Made by a program: the position numbers and the translations under genes
The notes under the pieces: generated by a model
What the model saw: the letters and a program-made list of their open reading frames with translations, nothing else
What the model was told of the DNA's origin: nothing
The model's database searches: none
Origin: Flaccisagitta enflata
Taxonomy: Eukaryota; Chaetognatha; Sagittoidea; Aphragmophora
Direction of reading: 5' to 3'
Assembly: GCA_965153355.1 (NCBI GenBank)
Contig: OZ231127.1
Location: forward strand, 90,210,001 to 90,274,000
Length of the DNA stretch: 64,000 bases
Shown here: in pieces, positions 44,601 to 53,212 of the stretch
How positions within the stretch are numbered: the stretch's first letter is position 1
Layout of the letters: each line of letters starts with the position of its first letter

Positions 44601-47600
44601 CAGTGTTGGAATCAATCGTACACGCCGTGGTTTTAAGGGAGGGTTGACGAATCTAGATCAAATGGAGTTTGATCCGGGTGGTACATTCTTTCTCTGACTA
44701 AATCAGATGAATAAAATCCGAGCTCATTTCTTCATCCTTAGTTTATTTGCACCTTATCTTGGCACTGTATCTCACTTATATTTTCTTTGCATCGTGTAAA
44801 TTATGTTTTGCCCTGTCTTTCAGGGGGGTTATGTGGTACCTACTGCGCCAGATTTGAGCAGTATGGACACAGAAAAGTGGAGTATCATTATTAATAAAGC
44901 ATGCGCGCATGGAAAAGAGGCATTGGAGAAAAAAAATTAAATCTTGTGAAACGCAGTAGAATTCTAAAACTCATGTTGCATGCTTTCTCATTGTCTAGGT
45001 ACTATGTTTTTGGAGAATCCAATTTATATGTGATCAATTTACTGAATCGATTTTACGTTATGAGTTTTAAAACAAAGTTTTCCGGCGATTCCAGGTGGCG
45101 GCGGCGGCATCGGCTGTCTCTATTCCCGCGCAGTCTTCCACGTCGACTCCTTCTCTGGCCACTGCTTCCGCCGGCAACACGGCCGGAAATGTCAGCGTCG
45201 TACTCACTCCCGCCTTGTCAATTGACGATTTAGATTATCTAACCAAAAATTCCAGGTTAGATAATGATGATAATCTTGGGGAAAAATGACCCTCTGAAAA
45301 AAAAGATGAACTTGATCATGATGATAGCTTTGTTTTTTTTGAGCGCTCTCGTACTAATATGACAGCCTCGTTTTCTCCTTTTCAGATATTTCCATTTAGT
45401 GGCCAATGAGCTTTGGCGTTGGCTCGGTGAAATGCACAGTGAACGTCACAAAACAGCCGTTGAGCTGCTCCTCACGCTTCACCAGGTTTTGCTTTATTGT
45501 AAATGTATGATTGTATGTATTGTATGTTGTATCGGGTCAGTTACCCTTAAATCAAAGTGATCGGACCATTCGTTGTTCTTAGCGCATGTTGGAACTTCAA
45601 ACTGGCTCATTCTCTGTGATTTTGTTGTTCTCTACTACTTGTTATAGGTGGCTCCATCTCCGCGTATCTGCGAGGACATCATTTCGCGCGGCATGTCGTC
45701 GAGCGATGTTGTTGAACGACTAACCGGCTTCAAGAAGTTCTTCACGGCTTGGCATTTGACGCGCGAGTTGCGCCTGCCAGCGACGCCATCTTTGCCCCTC
45801 GGATTCGTCAAACGGAAGAACCTTCAACGCCATTCAAAGAATACGCCAGATCCGCCGCCGCCGAGAACCTTCCACCGATCCTTGCTTCTAGGTGCGTGTG
45901 TCAAGCTTTTTGCCCCCCTTTTTCCTCCCGCGAAAACTTACAAATTTTGGCCTCCACGTGAAATTTCACTTGAAATACTCCATGATATAATTTCCAAAAA
46001 ATCAAACCCTTTTTGAGAGGACCATGTTAAACATACAAATGATTTCATTTAGTCATTCAATTCTGTATTTGTCACTGTATTCATCAGGTTTGGACGCGCT
46101 GGATTCTCCATCCGATCCTTGCCGTGGACTAAGTTTGACTTGGCTAACTCACGCCATTCAACGAGGGGACATCGCCCGCATTTTAGAGCCATTGTTGCTC
46201 ATCCTCCTTCATCCCGACACGGCCAGAATATCTGTGCAACATGTCCATGTACAACCACCCGTTGTAAGTACTAAGTAGGGGCAGAGACTCACGAGACAGA
46301 TTTTTAGCAGTTGGGTGAGGATAGATGATATTGAATGGATGTGAGTGGAAATCTGTGGTTGAAGATGATTCGTTTTGTGGGTTGGGGACAAACGCGTGAT
46401 TGTAAAGTGTGGACCTTGGGCCTGTGGGGGAAATGTTAGGGTTTGGGTGGCTGGAGTGGCTAGGGTGGATGGATAATTGGATATTAGCATAACAAGAATT
46501 TGCACAAAATCATAGAAAAGCTCTCTATCGAAGGGGTATAGCTCAAAATCATGTATAAAGGTGATCCAAGAGAAAGATCTAGCTATGGGACCCTTATGAA
46601 CTATGGCCGCCACCCCCCGCATATCCCATAGAAAATGTATGGAATAGATGTTGGCCTCCAGGGTTTCCTATACTCTATTATGGGGAAGGGGGTGAGTGGC
46701 GGCCATAGTTTATAGGGGTCCTATGGCTAAATTTTTTTGTGGACCATCTCTATGCATGATTTTGAGCTATATCTCTTTGATAGAGAATTTTCCTATGACT
46801 TTGGGTGAATAATTGTTGGGCTAATGGATATGGTTGCAGTTGATAGTGGGGGATGGAGATGGATGAGATAGATGGATTAGTTAGTTACACTTTTTGTCCT
46901 CGACGACCAGTTGATGTCGAGGACTATAACATAGCACTGATCGTGTAGTGAGTCGTTGTGTTGTTGTTTGTTGTTTGTTGTGTCAACCCTTAAAAACTTG
47001 GGAACCAGTACTCAGATGTTGATGAAACTTGGTCAGTGTTATTTTTAGGCCATTATTAACTAACCTGTGTACCAACTTTCAACAACATTCAATATTTGAT
47101 ACCCTTGCCTATTATTTTGTATGATGACTCCTGGACTTCAGCAATTTAATAGGGGAAGGGTAGTAAAGGTTCACCAATGTTGTTCAAACTTGTTGTGAAA
47201 GTTTATTGCATCAATTAAAGCTCCCTGCAAGATTTCAGATAATTTATATTATTTAGAAGATGCCAAAAGGGTATTTTACTAGTATTATTATCCTCCCTTT
47301 CCTCCCTTTTTTTGGGTACAGGACTCTAAATCATTAACTGAAGCTGGGTTGTTTGTTGTATTATTAATTATATTTTCAAAGATTTTTTTCTTTTTTTTGG
47401 ACATGTACAAAAAGTTTTTACCCCTCATGGAGACCTATCATCCCATGATATATCTTCTCTGAAGATGAAGGCTTTTTTCCCTTTAATCACTAAGAAATGA
47501 AAATAACCTTAACCAAATATAGTAGAAATTTTCCTATATCCCACCCCCCTAATAGATTTAAGGGACTGACTAGGGGAATGCGACACCTGCCCCCCTTTTT

Positions 47601-49539
47601 TCTATTAGGTAAAATTTTAACCAAATTTGGGCTGAGTTGATGGTCCCGATCAATGCCAGAAGACAGCTCTAACAATACCCTTACCCTAAAATAAATTGTA
47701 TTCATAAAATACACTAAAAGTTTTTGGTGATAAAATATGATGCATTGATAGTAAAGTATATACCAAGGAATTCTTGATATGTTTCAAACCATATTTTTAG
47801 GTATGTATGTGTATGTAATGGAAAGCTTCACCACAAATGTGTCCATATTCTTTTCAATTTTTCTTTAGATTTTATTTTATTTTGATTTTGGTAATTGTAT
47901 GAGTTTTCTAGGATAAATTGTTGCACATGTCACAGAGTGGGAATGGTAGTAAAAAAGGCTCGTACCAATGTTGTCTGCAGCCTTGTTTAAGGTTCATTAC
48001 ATCACTAAAAAGCTCCCTGCAAGATTTCCATTGTAAAAAATCCTGAGTATTGGTTAAGAAAATATAAGGGTATTTGTGATGTATCTAGTAACATTATATC
48101 CTGGACTTGAATTTTTTTTTTTTTTTTTTTGGAAATTTTTTTTGTTGAAAATTTTTTTTTTTTTTTTTTTTTTTTTGAAAAATATTTTTTTTTTAGAAGC
48201 AATTTTTTTTTTTATTGTTGGATTATAAGGTATGCTTTCATGACTTCAAGGACTGCCATCATGGGCTTGTAAAGGTATGCCATCAGAGTAGCTGTAAGGT
48301 ATGCCACCATGAACTAAGGTATATCATGGGTTCTGGCGTGCGTAACGTGTAGCTGGGCCAGACTGAGTAGCTGGCCAGACTGAGTAGGCTGGGCTGGGGG
48401 ACTGAGCAGCCGGGCTAAGACTATGAAGCCGGTCAGACTATAGCCGGTCAGACTGAGAGCCGGGCCAGATTGAGTAAATGTGGCTTCAGACTGAGTAGCA
48501 ATAGACTGAGAAATAGATCTGAGTAGCTGGACAGACTGAGTAGCCGGGTCAGACTGAGTAGCTGGGTCAGATCAGCAGAGTAGCCGGGTCGACTGAGCAG
48601 CTGGTCAGACTGAGAGCGGGGTCAGACTGAGTAGCCGGGTCAGACTGAGTAGCCGGGCTGTGACTGAGTAGCTGGGTCAGACTGAGTAGCTGTGTGTGAC
48701 CTCAAATAGACTACAGTCGAGGACTGTTGTTTTTAAGCTTTTTTTATTTTATAAGAGACCAGTTTATAAGAGACATGAGGCTGCTGAGATTTACAAAATT
48801 TTAAGAACAAAAAGAAAACGCCTGCGCTGGTATTCACTTCTTCCTTGAAATTTTTTAGAAATTTTTTTGAAATTTCTTGATAAAACTTATAACAACTTCT
48901 TAAACTTTTTCAAAAATTTATAAATTTTTCAGAAAAAGACTTTTTTTTTTTGGTTTTATTTATCACATTGAACAAGGTATTTCAAATTTTATAGTAACTG
49001 ACAAGTTTTCAATTGAAGATACATAGAACACTACAAAATAGTGTATTTATACATTGTTTTCCATATAAATAGCGTATTTTTACATTGTTTTCCATATTTC
49101 ACGCGTTGAAAGAATAAGAACAATTTAAGAGAATTTGAGCCTCAAAACCGCAAAAAATATAAGAACATCCAGGCTGAGTTGAAAAATGTTGTCTCTTATA
49201 AAAAAAAAAAATTAAAGTGTATACATGAATGAGTGGGAAGAATTGAATGGGTATGGAATTATGGATATTAGATATTGACGAGGTATGGGTGGGGATTTGG
49301 ACGTTAATTGAAGAGCCAATTGTGACTTACATAAGATTGTTGCGCTCTTCGTTCAGGCGACGAGTTTGAGTCGTTGCGCCAAATCTCCGACTCGCGCGCC
49401 GCCGACCAACGAACCGCGTGATCACGTCGACGCGCTGATTTACAATCTGGGATCGCGAGAAGCCGATACTCCAACCACGATTTACCATCTGGCATTACCA
49501 CATCAAGCAACCGTCAAGGAGAGACAATTCTCTCCCAAG
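23799..49539 (+). CDS. dop1: Dopey (DOP1) family protein, N-terminal half
   Basis: Dopey proteins are large Golgi/endosomal scaffolds that work with MON2 in membrane traffic. Exons: 23799-23963, 24090-24200, 24334-24400, 24717-24968, 25212-25303, 25687-25791, 25880-26000, 29123-29271, 29989-30151, 31336-31445, 32729-32903, 33632-33748, 35355-35510, 38178-38396, 38710-38819, 40957-41061, 41741-42055, 44356-44529, 44824-44877, 45095-45255, 45386-45485, 45648-45891, 46088-46263 and 49357-49539. All codon phases match, giving about 1,208 aa. Family hallmarks are the start [85 protein letters not shown], and [20 protein letters not shown]. Family members are about 2,400 aa, so the C-terminal half is missing. 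The 26000 junction uses a GC donor. In this copy the donor after 44877 has lost one G (AAG|TGGAGT), while the right-arm copy is intact. The next exons lie on the minus strand at 52,868-56,073. Confidence 0.9.
26019..27353 (+). mobile_element. GTCCGCGAC-ended element with internal tandem array, inserted beside a Dopey exon
   Basis: It starts TA|CACTTTTTGTCCGCGACGG, with a hairpin of GTCCGCG and CGCGGAC, then GGCGGGTGGGTGTCGTCG. It ends near CCGTCGCGGACCCAGATACT. The body is a tandem array of about 115-bp units (GTGCATAACTTTGGCATTTT, GGAGTCTCTAAATGGAAG, CCAACCAGCCTACC). It begins only 18 bp after the proposed donor of the Dopey exon ending at 26000. Repetitive frames encoding [20 protein letters not shown] arise from the array and are not called as genes. 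Confidence 0.75.
27354..28429. mobile_element. CTTATAAGCAC-type inverted-repeat element, split by a (CCGT)n element
   Basis: The left end has CTTATATAAGCACCTCG and TTTATAAGCACGCCCAGCC. The right end has CTAAGCACGCTCAGCCTC and GCGTGCTTATAAAAAAAAAAG followed by TGTA. It belongs to the same TTATAA-plus-poly(T) style as 33,023-33,453. It has no coding capacity and holds a nested copy at 27,875. Confidence 0.6.
27875..28083 (-). repeat. Hairpin-ended (CCGT)n element, GGACGCATC subtype
   Basis: GCCGAAAACGGCCGAAAACC is followed by a long GGAC/GGAT run and then ACCCTCTTATAGAGATGC, and it ends GGACGCATCTAAAAA. It is nested inside the element at 27,354-28,429. Confidence 0.7.
28735..29080. repeat. Fold-back element in a Dopey intron (arms about 140 bp)
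   Basis: GGTCGATATCAACCAATTTT on the left is mirrored by AAAATTGGTTGATATCGATC on the right. TCATTTACAGTCGTGCCAC is mirrored by GTGGCACGACTGTAAATGA nearer the centre. It ends about 45 bp before the Dopey exon at 29,123. Confidence 0.75.
29402..29777. repeat. Near-perfect hairpin in a Dopey intron (arms about 170 bp)
   Basis: TACAGAAGGACCACTAATT is mirrored by AATTAGTGATCCTTCTGTA, and ATGGCGCCACCGTGGCGATT by AATCGCCACGGTGGCGCCAT. A half copy of the same family lies at 55,640-55,860. Confidence 0.85.
30192..30242. repeat. (GTT)n/(GTTTTT)n tract
   Basis: A short TTG run just downstream of the Dopey exon ending at 30,151. It is complementary to the CAA tract that follows at 30,470, so the two could pair in the transcript. 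Confidence 0.7.
30470..31243. repeat. Long CAA-rich compound microsatellite in a Dopey intron
   Basis: About 775 bp of CAACAACAAACA, CCAACAACAA, AAAACAACAA and finally pure CAA. It is open in several frames (poly-Gln/Asn/Thr on plus, poly-Val/Leu/Cys on minus) because the motif has no stops. It is flanked by Dopey exons ending at 30,151 and starting at 31,336, so it is intronic. Confidence 0.9.
31818..31900 (+). repeat. Hairpin-ended (CCGT)n element, truncated
   Basis: ACTCGCGACTCTATATGACG then CTTTGTCCGTCCGTTCGTCG. The 3' half is missing, and a full copy follows 60 bp later. Confidence 0.6.
31957..32174 (+). repeat. Hairpin-ended (CCGT)n element, full forward copy
   Basis: It runs TTTTTAGTTGCGGACACGCA, ACTCTATAAGAGGCTTTGTC, a CCGT run, GAGTTGAAAAGTGGG, CCCTGCCCACCCGTCCGC, then AACGATATTGTGACCCCGCG. 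It is the clearest forward example of the CCCCGCGTCA subtype. Confidence 0.8.
33023..33453. mobile_element. TA-flanked MITE (TATAAGAGAC family), 431 bp
   Basis: It is flanked by TA on each side. The ends are CACCTTTTTTTTTATAAGAG and CTCTTATATAAAAAAAAGTG. Near the left end is a second TTTATAAGAGACATGGGCC; near the right is AGGCTGAGTTC. Related copies lie in both inverted-repeat arms (48,738 and 56,844). It lies in a Dopey intron. Confidence 0.75.
33927..34187 (-). repeat. Hairpin-ended element with GGTGGGCAGGGGC tandem copies
   Basis: It starts AACAAGGCCGGATACACGG and ends CTCTTATAGAGTCGCTAGGC followed by AGCGAC. Instead of a long GGAC run, the GCGGGTGGGCAGGGGCAGTA block is repeated three times. 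Confidence 0.7.
34658..34832 (-). repeat. Hairpin-ended (CCGT)n element, full reverse copy
   Basis: CAAGGCCGGATACACGGCC, GTCGCGGACGGGTGGGCAGG, CACTTTCCAACTCGATCACC, a GACC/GGAC run, AAAGCCTCTTATAGAGTCGC, then GTCCGCGACTAAAAAAC. It is very close to 11,083-11,258. Confidence 0.8.
36546..37936 (-). mobile_element. Mobile element with 193-bp terminal inverted repeats encoding a GIY-YIG nuclease
   Basis: The left repeat 36,546-36,738 (TGGAAGAAAAACATTTCG ... AGAACCAC) is the complement of 37,744-37,936. I see only about two mismatches, which suggests a recent insertion or conversion. The single open frame lies between them on the minus strand. Its ATG overlaps the inner edge of the right-hand repeat. 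At the matching place the left repeat reads ATA. The element sits in a Dopey intron between exons ending at 35,510 and starting at 38,178. No reverse transcriptase or transposase is present. Alternative reading: a 5'-truncated Penelope-like retroelement with inverted pseudo-LTRs. Confidence 0.82.
36798..37754 (-). CDS. GIY-YIG endonuclease with N-terminal poly-Pro and poly-Gln tracts
   Basis: 318 aa in one exon. Residues about 20-46 are Pro-rich (GGA/GGC repeats on the + strand) and about 65-139 are Gln-rich (GTT repeats). From about 140 it reads [19 protein letters not shown], a segment typical of the region before the endonuclease in Penelope-like elements. The nuclease core starts at 193: IIYKARC (the GIY-like strand, Tyr195), AYIGQS (Tyr209-Gly211), Arg220 and His224 in ASRLDEHK, Glu276 in LMEAF, and a following Asn. 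Cys199, Cys201, His241, Cys242 and Cys245 could bind zinc, as in the Penelope linker. The protein would nick DNA. All expected catalytic positions are filled, so it looks intact. No reverse transcriptase domain is present in or beside it. Confidence 0.85.
38927..40855 (+). mobile_element. GTCCGCGAC-ended element with internal tandem array, second copy
   Basis: It starts ACTTTTTGTCCGCGACGG and ends CCGTCGCGGACCCAGATACT. It is longer than the copy at 26,019 because the array of about 115-bp units is extended. Units alternate between a GTGCATAACTTTGGC and a TTGCATAACTTTGTC type, giving a higher-order period of about 230-280 bp. It lies in a Dopey intron. Confidence 0.78.
41588..41671. repeat. 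(GA)n microsatellite in a Dopey intron
   Basis: About 80 bp of pure GA, 70 bp before the acceptor of the exon at 41,741. Confidence 0.9.
42224..42365 (+). repeat. Perfect 73-bp tandem duplication
   Basis: TAATCGCCACGTCCTTCC through CACAGTAAGTGTGG occurs twice in a row with no visible difference. It lies in the Dopey intron after the exon ending at 42,055. Confidence 0.85.
42547..43975 (+). mobile_element. GTCCGCGAC-ended element, third copy, ending in a 13-bp satellite
   Basis: It starts GTTTTTGTCCGCGACGG, has the TCGTCG tract, then about five ~115-bp units, then a 13-bp array at 43,560-43,945, and ends CCCCAGTCGCGGACCC. From about 42,940 on, it is duplicated in inverted form at 62,103-63,130. 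Confidence 0.75.
43560..43945. repeat. 13-bp minisatellite CGTTTGACAACGC (left arm)
   Basis: About 28 units. The first part is regular and the last third is irregular (CGTTGCTTCTGACAACGCC and similar). Open in all three frames on one strand. The right-arm counterpart is at 62,120-62,508. Confidence 0.88.
44213..44283 (+). pseudogene. Partial duplicate of the acceptor and start of the Dopey exon at 44,356
   Basis: CCCTTTTCAG|AATTTCTTCT then TCCTCCTCCGATTCTGCTGG repeats the acceptor and first 18 codons of the real exon ([16 protein letters not shown]), then diverges and meets TAG. It lies about 135 bp upstream of the real exon. The same duplicate is present in the right arm at about 61,785-61,850. 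Confidence 0.85.
46497..46806. repeat. Hairpin in a Dopey intron, left-arm copy (arms about 140 bp)
   Basis: ATAGCTCAAAATCATG and ACTATGGCCGCCAC on the left are mirrored by GTGGCGGCCATAGT and CATGATTTTGAGCTAT on the right. The right-arm counterpart is at 59,263-59,570. Confidence 0.8.
46888..48737 (+). mobile_element. GTCCTCGACGA-ended element, left-arm copy
   Basis: It starts TA|CACTTTTTGTCCTCGACG, with the hairpin partner GTCGAGGACTATAACATAGC, and ends near ACAGTCGAGGACTGTTG. It contains homopolymer runs and, near its end, an 18-bp array at 48,345-48,715. It resembles the GTCCGCGAC elements in plan. A related right end, CGTCGGGGACAAAAAAGTGT, occurs alone at about 52,740-52,762. Confidence 0.6.
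48345..48715. repeat. Degenerate 18-bp array GTCAGACTGAGTAGCCGG (left arm)
   Basis: About 20 units with frequent insertions and deletions. The homologous array in the other arm (57,352-57,710) is almost perfectly regular. Confidence 0.8.
48738..49218. mobile_element. TATAAGAGAC-family MITE, left-arm copy
   Basis: TTTATAAGAGACCAGTTTAT and TATAAGAGACATGAGGC at one end, CAGGCTGAGTTGAAAAATG and TGTCTCTTATAAAAAAAAAA at the other. It is related to 33,023-33,453. It lies 140 bp before the exon at 49,357. Confidence 0.7.
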
Positions 49540-49562
49540 GTTAGAAATGGAACCTGTCCGTC

Positions 49563-50755
49563 CAGTATCCATAATGGCACCTTTAAGTCCATGATGGCAT
49601 GCACTTTGAAGTCATGATGGCATACTTTGAAGTCTACCGACGGAGCAGAAATCATACATTATTAGGCGCATGCTAGAAGCAACAATGAAAATGACTAGAA
49701 ATCCAAAACAGGCACGGAATTAATCAGTATAATGACTAAAATCAGTCAGAAGTGAGTCATTTACATTATAAAGCTTAAAAATTACAGTCCCACGGCTTGG
49801 GCTTGGATGAAATACCTTGACGTCCCTGATGGCATACCTTGAAGTCTCTGATGGCATCCCTTAAAGTTCTTGAAGACAAATCTTAAAGTCCATGATGGCA
49901 CACCCAAGTCCATGATGTACTAGGAAACCTTGAAGTGGATGATGGTATACCTTGAACTGATGGCACACCTTGAAGTTGATCATGGCCATGGGCCAGTAGA
50001 GGAATTTCTGGCCCCTATACCATAAAAGTCCACTTGATGGCATACCTTGAAGTCCATGATGGCATACCTTGAAGTCCATGATGGCAAACCTAAAGAAAAT
50101 CAGAATGTAATGAATGAGCAGGTAAAAAGTTTCATCAACTCAAATCCTCTATATAAATCGCTTAAGTCCTAGTAACATATTACTATGTATACAAATAAGC
50201 TAATATCTCATACACCAGACCTCAGATTTAATTCGAATTTTGCAGGGCTTGTTAATTTAGTACTTAATTGTGTACCAAATTAAAAAAAAAAAAATTCACA
50301 TGGTTTTACTACCCTTTACCTATGTAAATTGCCTAAGTCATAGTAACATATTACTACATAAATAAGCTAATATCTCATACACCAGACCTCAGATTTAATT
50401 CGAATTTTGCAGGGGTTGTTTATTTAGTACCCTTTACTTGTATACCAAATTAAAAAAAAATTCACATGGTTTTACTACCCTCTACCTATGTAAATTGCCT
50501 AAGTCCTAGTAACATATTACTACATAAATAGATAAGCTAATATCTCCTACATCAGACCTCAGATTTAATTCGAATTTTGCAGGGGTTGTTTATTTAGTAC
50601 CCTTTACTTGTATACCAAATTAAAAACAAATATCACTCACCAAGTCAAAGAATAATTGTCCTCTGCTAGATTATCCTCCGCAAACACAAGGGAAACAAGA
50701 CCAAGTGATCGGCTTTTCCCAGTGGTTTATTTGGAGCATAAAAATTTTTGAAAAT
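49563..50755. repeat. Spacer of the inverted repeat, part 1: CATGATGGCATACCTTGAAG and 120-bp repeats
   Basis: 49,570-50,090 holds scattered ATGATGGCATACCTTGAAGT units, also present inside both arms. 50,100-50,640 holds three copies of a unit of about 120-160 bp (TTGCCTAAGTCCTAGTAACA ... TTCGAATTTTGCAGGGG). More copies follow at 51,970-52,540. No exon was recognised. Confidence 0.7.
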
Positions 50756-50759
50756 TTTT

Positions 50760-50985
50760 TTTATATTTTTCCAAAAATTTTTAAACCTAATTTTCAAAAA
50801 AAAAATTTCAAAAAATTTTAAAAATTTTTCAAAAAAATTTTCAAAAAATTTTTCAAAAAAATTTTCAAAAAATTTTTCAAAAAATTTTTCAAAAAATTTT
50901 TCAAAAAATATTTTTCAAAAATTTTTCAAAAAAAATTTTTCAAAAAAATTTTTCAAAAAAAATTTTCAAAAAAATTTTTCAAGTT
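50760..50985. repeat. TTTTTCAAAAAA low-complexity tract
   Basis: Repeated AAAATTTTTCAAAAA units, nearly self-complementary. Frames over it are Lys/Asn/Phe/Ser simple translations. Confidence 0.85.
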
Positions 50986-51900
50986 GATGACAGTAGTTGA
51001 AGGTGATGACAGTAGTTGAAGGTGATGACAGTAGTTGAAGGTGATGACAGTAGTTGAAGGTGATGACAGTAGTTGAAGGTGATGACAGTAGTTGAAGGTG
51101 ATGACAGTAGTTGAAGGTGATGACAGTAGTTGAAGGTGATGACAGTAGTTGAAGGTGATGACAGTAGTTGAGGGTGATGACAGTAGTTGAGGGTGATGAC
51201 AGAATTGAAGAGTGATGACAGTAGTTGAAGGTGATGACAGTAGTTGAAGGTGATGACAATGAGTTGAAAGGTGATGACAGTAGTTGAAGGTGATGACAGT
51301 AGTTGAGGTGATGAGCAGTATTGAGAAGTGATGACAGTAGTTGAGGTATGACAGTAGTTGAGGTGATGACAGTAGTTGAAGGTGATGACAGTAGTTGAAG
51401 GTGATGACAGTAGTTGAAGGTGATGACAGTAGTTGAAAGTGAACAGTAGTGCAGAAAGTGATGACAGTAGTTGAAGGTGGCAATGAATTGAAGAGTGATG
51501 ACAGTAGTTGTGATGACTGTGAATTGAAGGTGATGACAGTAGTTGAAAGTGACAATAGTTGAAGGTGATGACAGTAGTTGAAGGTGACAGTAGTTGAAGG
51601 TGACAGTAGTTGAAGGTGATGATAGTAGTTGAAGGTGATGACAGTAGTTGAAGAGGATGACAGTAGTTGAAGGGTGATGACAGTAGTTGAAGGTGACAGT
51701 AGTTGAAGGTGATGACAGTGGTGAAGATGATGACAGTAGTTGAAGATGATGACAGTAGTTGAAGATGATGACAGTAGTTGAAGATGATGACAGTAGTTGA
51801 AGATGATGACAGTAGTTGAAGGTGATGACAGTAGTTGAAGATGATGACAGTAGTTGAAGATGATGACTGTAGTTGAAGATGATGACTGTAGTTGAAGAAT
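50985..51900. repeat. 19-bp minisatellite GATGACAGTAGTTGAAGGT
   Basis: About 48 units. Because 19 is not a multiple of 3, the translation cycles through all frames with a 57-bp period. No minus-strand frame contains a stop, giving three overlapping frames of over 315 codons. These are not genes. The middle third is ragged. Confidence 0.9.
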
Positions 51901-51959
51901 GAAGATGAATCTTGAAATCCATGTTGGCAAACCTTAAGAAAAATCAAAATGTAATGAAT

Positions 51960-52765
51960 GAGCAAGTAAAAAAATTCATCAACTCCAATCCTTTATATAA
52001 ATCGCCTAAGTAATAGTAACATTAATACATAAATAAGCTAATATCTTATAAACCAGACTGCAAATATAATTCGAATTTTGCAGGGGCTGTTCAATTAAAA
52101 TCCTTTACCTGTATACCAAATTGAAAAAAAATTCACACGCCTTTACTACCCTTTGCCTATTTAAACTGCCCAAGTCCTAGCAACATATTATTACTTTAAT
52201 AAGCTAATATCTCATTAACCAGACCTCAGATTTAATTCAAATTTTGCAGGGGCTGTTCAATTGACATCCTTTACTTGTATACCAAATTAAAAAAAAATTC
52301 ACATAGTTTTACTACCCTCTACCTGTGTAAATCGCCTAAGTCCTAGTAACATATTACTAAATAAATAGATAAGCTAATATCTCCTACAAGAGACCTCAGA
52401 TTTAATTCAAATTTTGCAGGGGTTGTTTATTTAGTACCCTTTACTTGTATACCAAACTATAAAAAAATTCACATACTTTTACTACCCTCTACCTATGTAA
52501 ATTGCCTAAGTCCAGTAAAATATTACTACAAAAATAATAGGCAAAGGGTAGTAAAAGTTTATGAATTTTTCTGAAAATTGGTACACAAGCTCCCATTGAC
52601 ATAAAAATAACACTGGTAAAGTTTCATAAACTTCTGAGGCCTGGTTCAGAAGATATGAGAGGGTTTGACACAGACAGACAGACAGACAGAGTAACAGACA
52701 ACGCATCACTGCTATCACATAGTCACCGACGAAAACTGTTCGTCGGGGACAAAAAAGTGTATTAG
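51960..52765. repeat. Spacer repeats related to the GTCCTCGACGA element
   Basis: Further copies of the CCTAAGTCCTAGTAACATAT unit, then GGCAAAGGGTAGTAAAAG, and a terminal CACCGACGAAAACTGTTCGT ... GGGGACAAAAAAGTGTA like the right ends of the arm elements. It is probably an incomplete member of that family. Confidence 0.55.
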
Positions 52766-52867
52766 TAAAACCGGAATAAACACAATCATGATCTCATCAG
52801 AATAGGCAGCATAAACTGAAAAGAGATGCAATACAAAATAAAGAGGGAAACATGAGATGTCACCCAC

Positions 52868-53140
52868 CTGTGAATCGAGGGGATTGAAGCTTTGCCAGCT
52901 GCGGTTGCTTGATTGTCGTTGATGTTGTAACCGTCGACGAAAGATCCTCCTCCGGACCCACCGGCAGATGATCCACCACCGGCCGTGTTTAACGTCGGCG
53001 TTGACGCGGACATCGAACGACCCTTTGAAGGCATCTGTATGTGACTTCCGGCTGATGTGGCAAAAATGGAAGAGGATTTAAAAACTGGCATGAGAGTGGC
53101 TGGAGATGCTATGGACCAGCTTGAAAGAAAGAAAGAAGGA

Positions 53141-53212
<72 letters not shown>

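Larger units (their letters stand above)
42940..49562 (+). repeat. Left arm of a 6.6-kb inverted repeat
   Basis: It matches the complement of 56,504-63,130. Exons starting at 44356, 44824, 45095, 45386, 45648, 46088 and 49357 recur in the other arm, with all five longer ones identical in encoded protein. Paired coordinates sum to 106,063-106,070, so the axis is near 53,033. The outer boundary lies inside a ~115-bp tandem array. The inner boundary is at GGAACCTGTCCGTC, after which the arms diverge. Exonic parts and 44.2-46.9 kb are almost identical, while 46.9-49.2 kb differs by many small indels. Confidence 0.92.
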
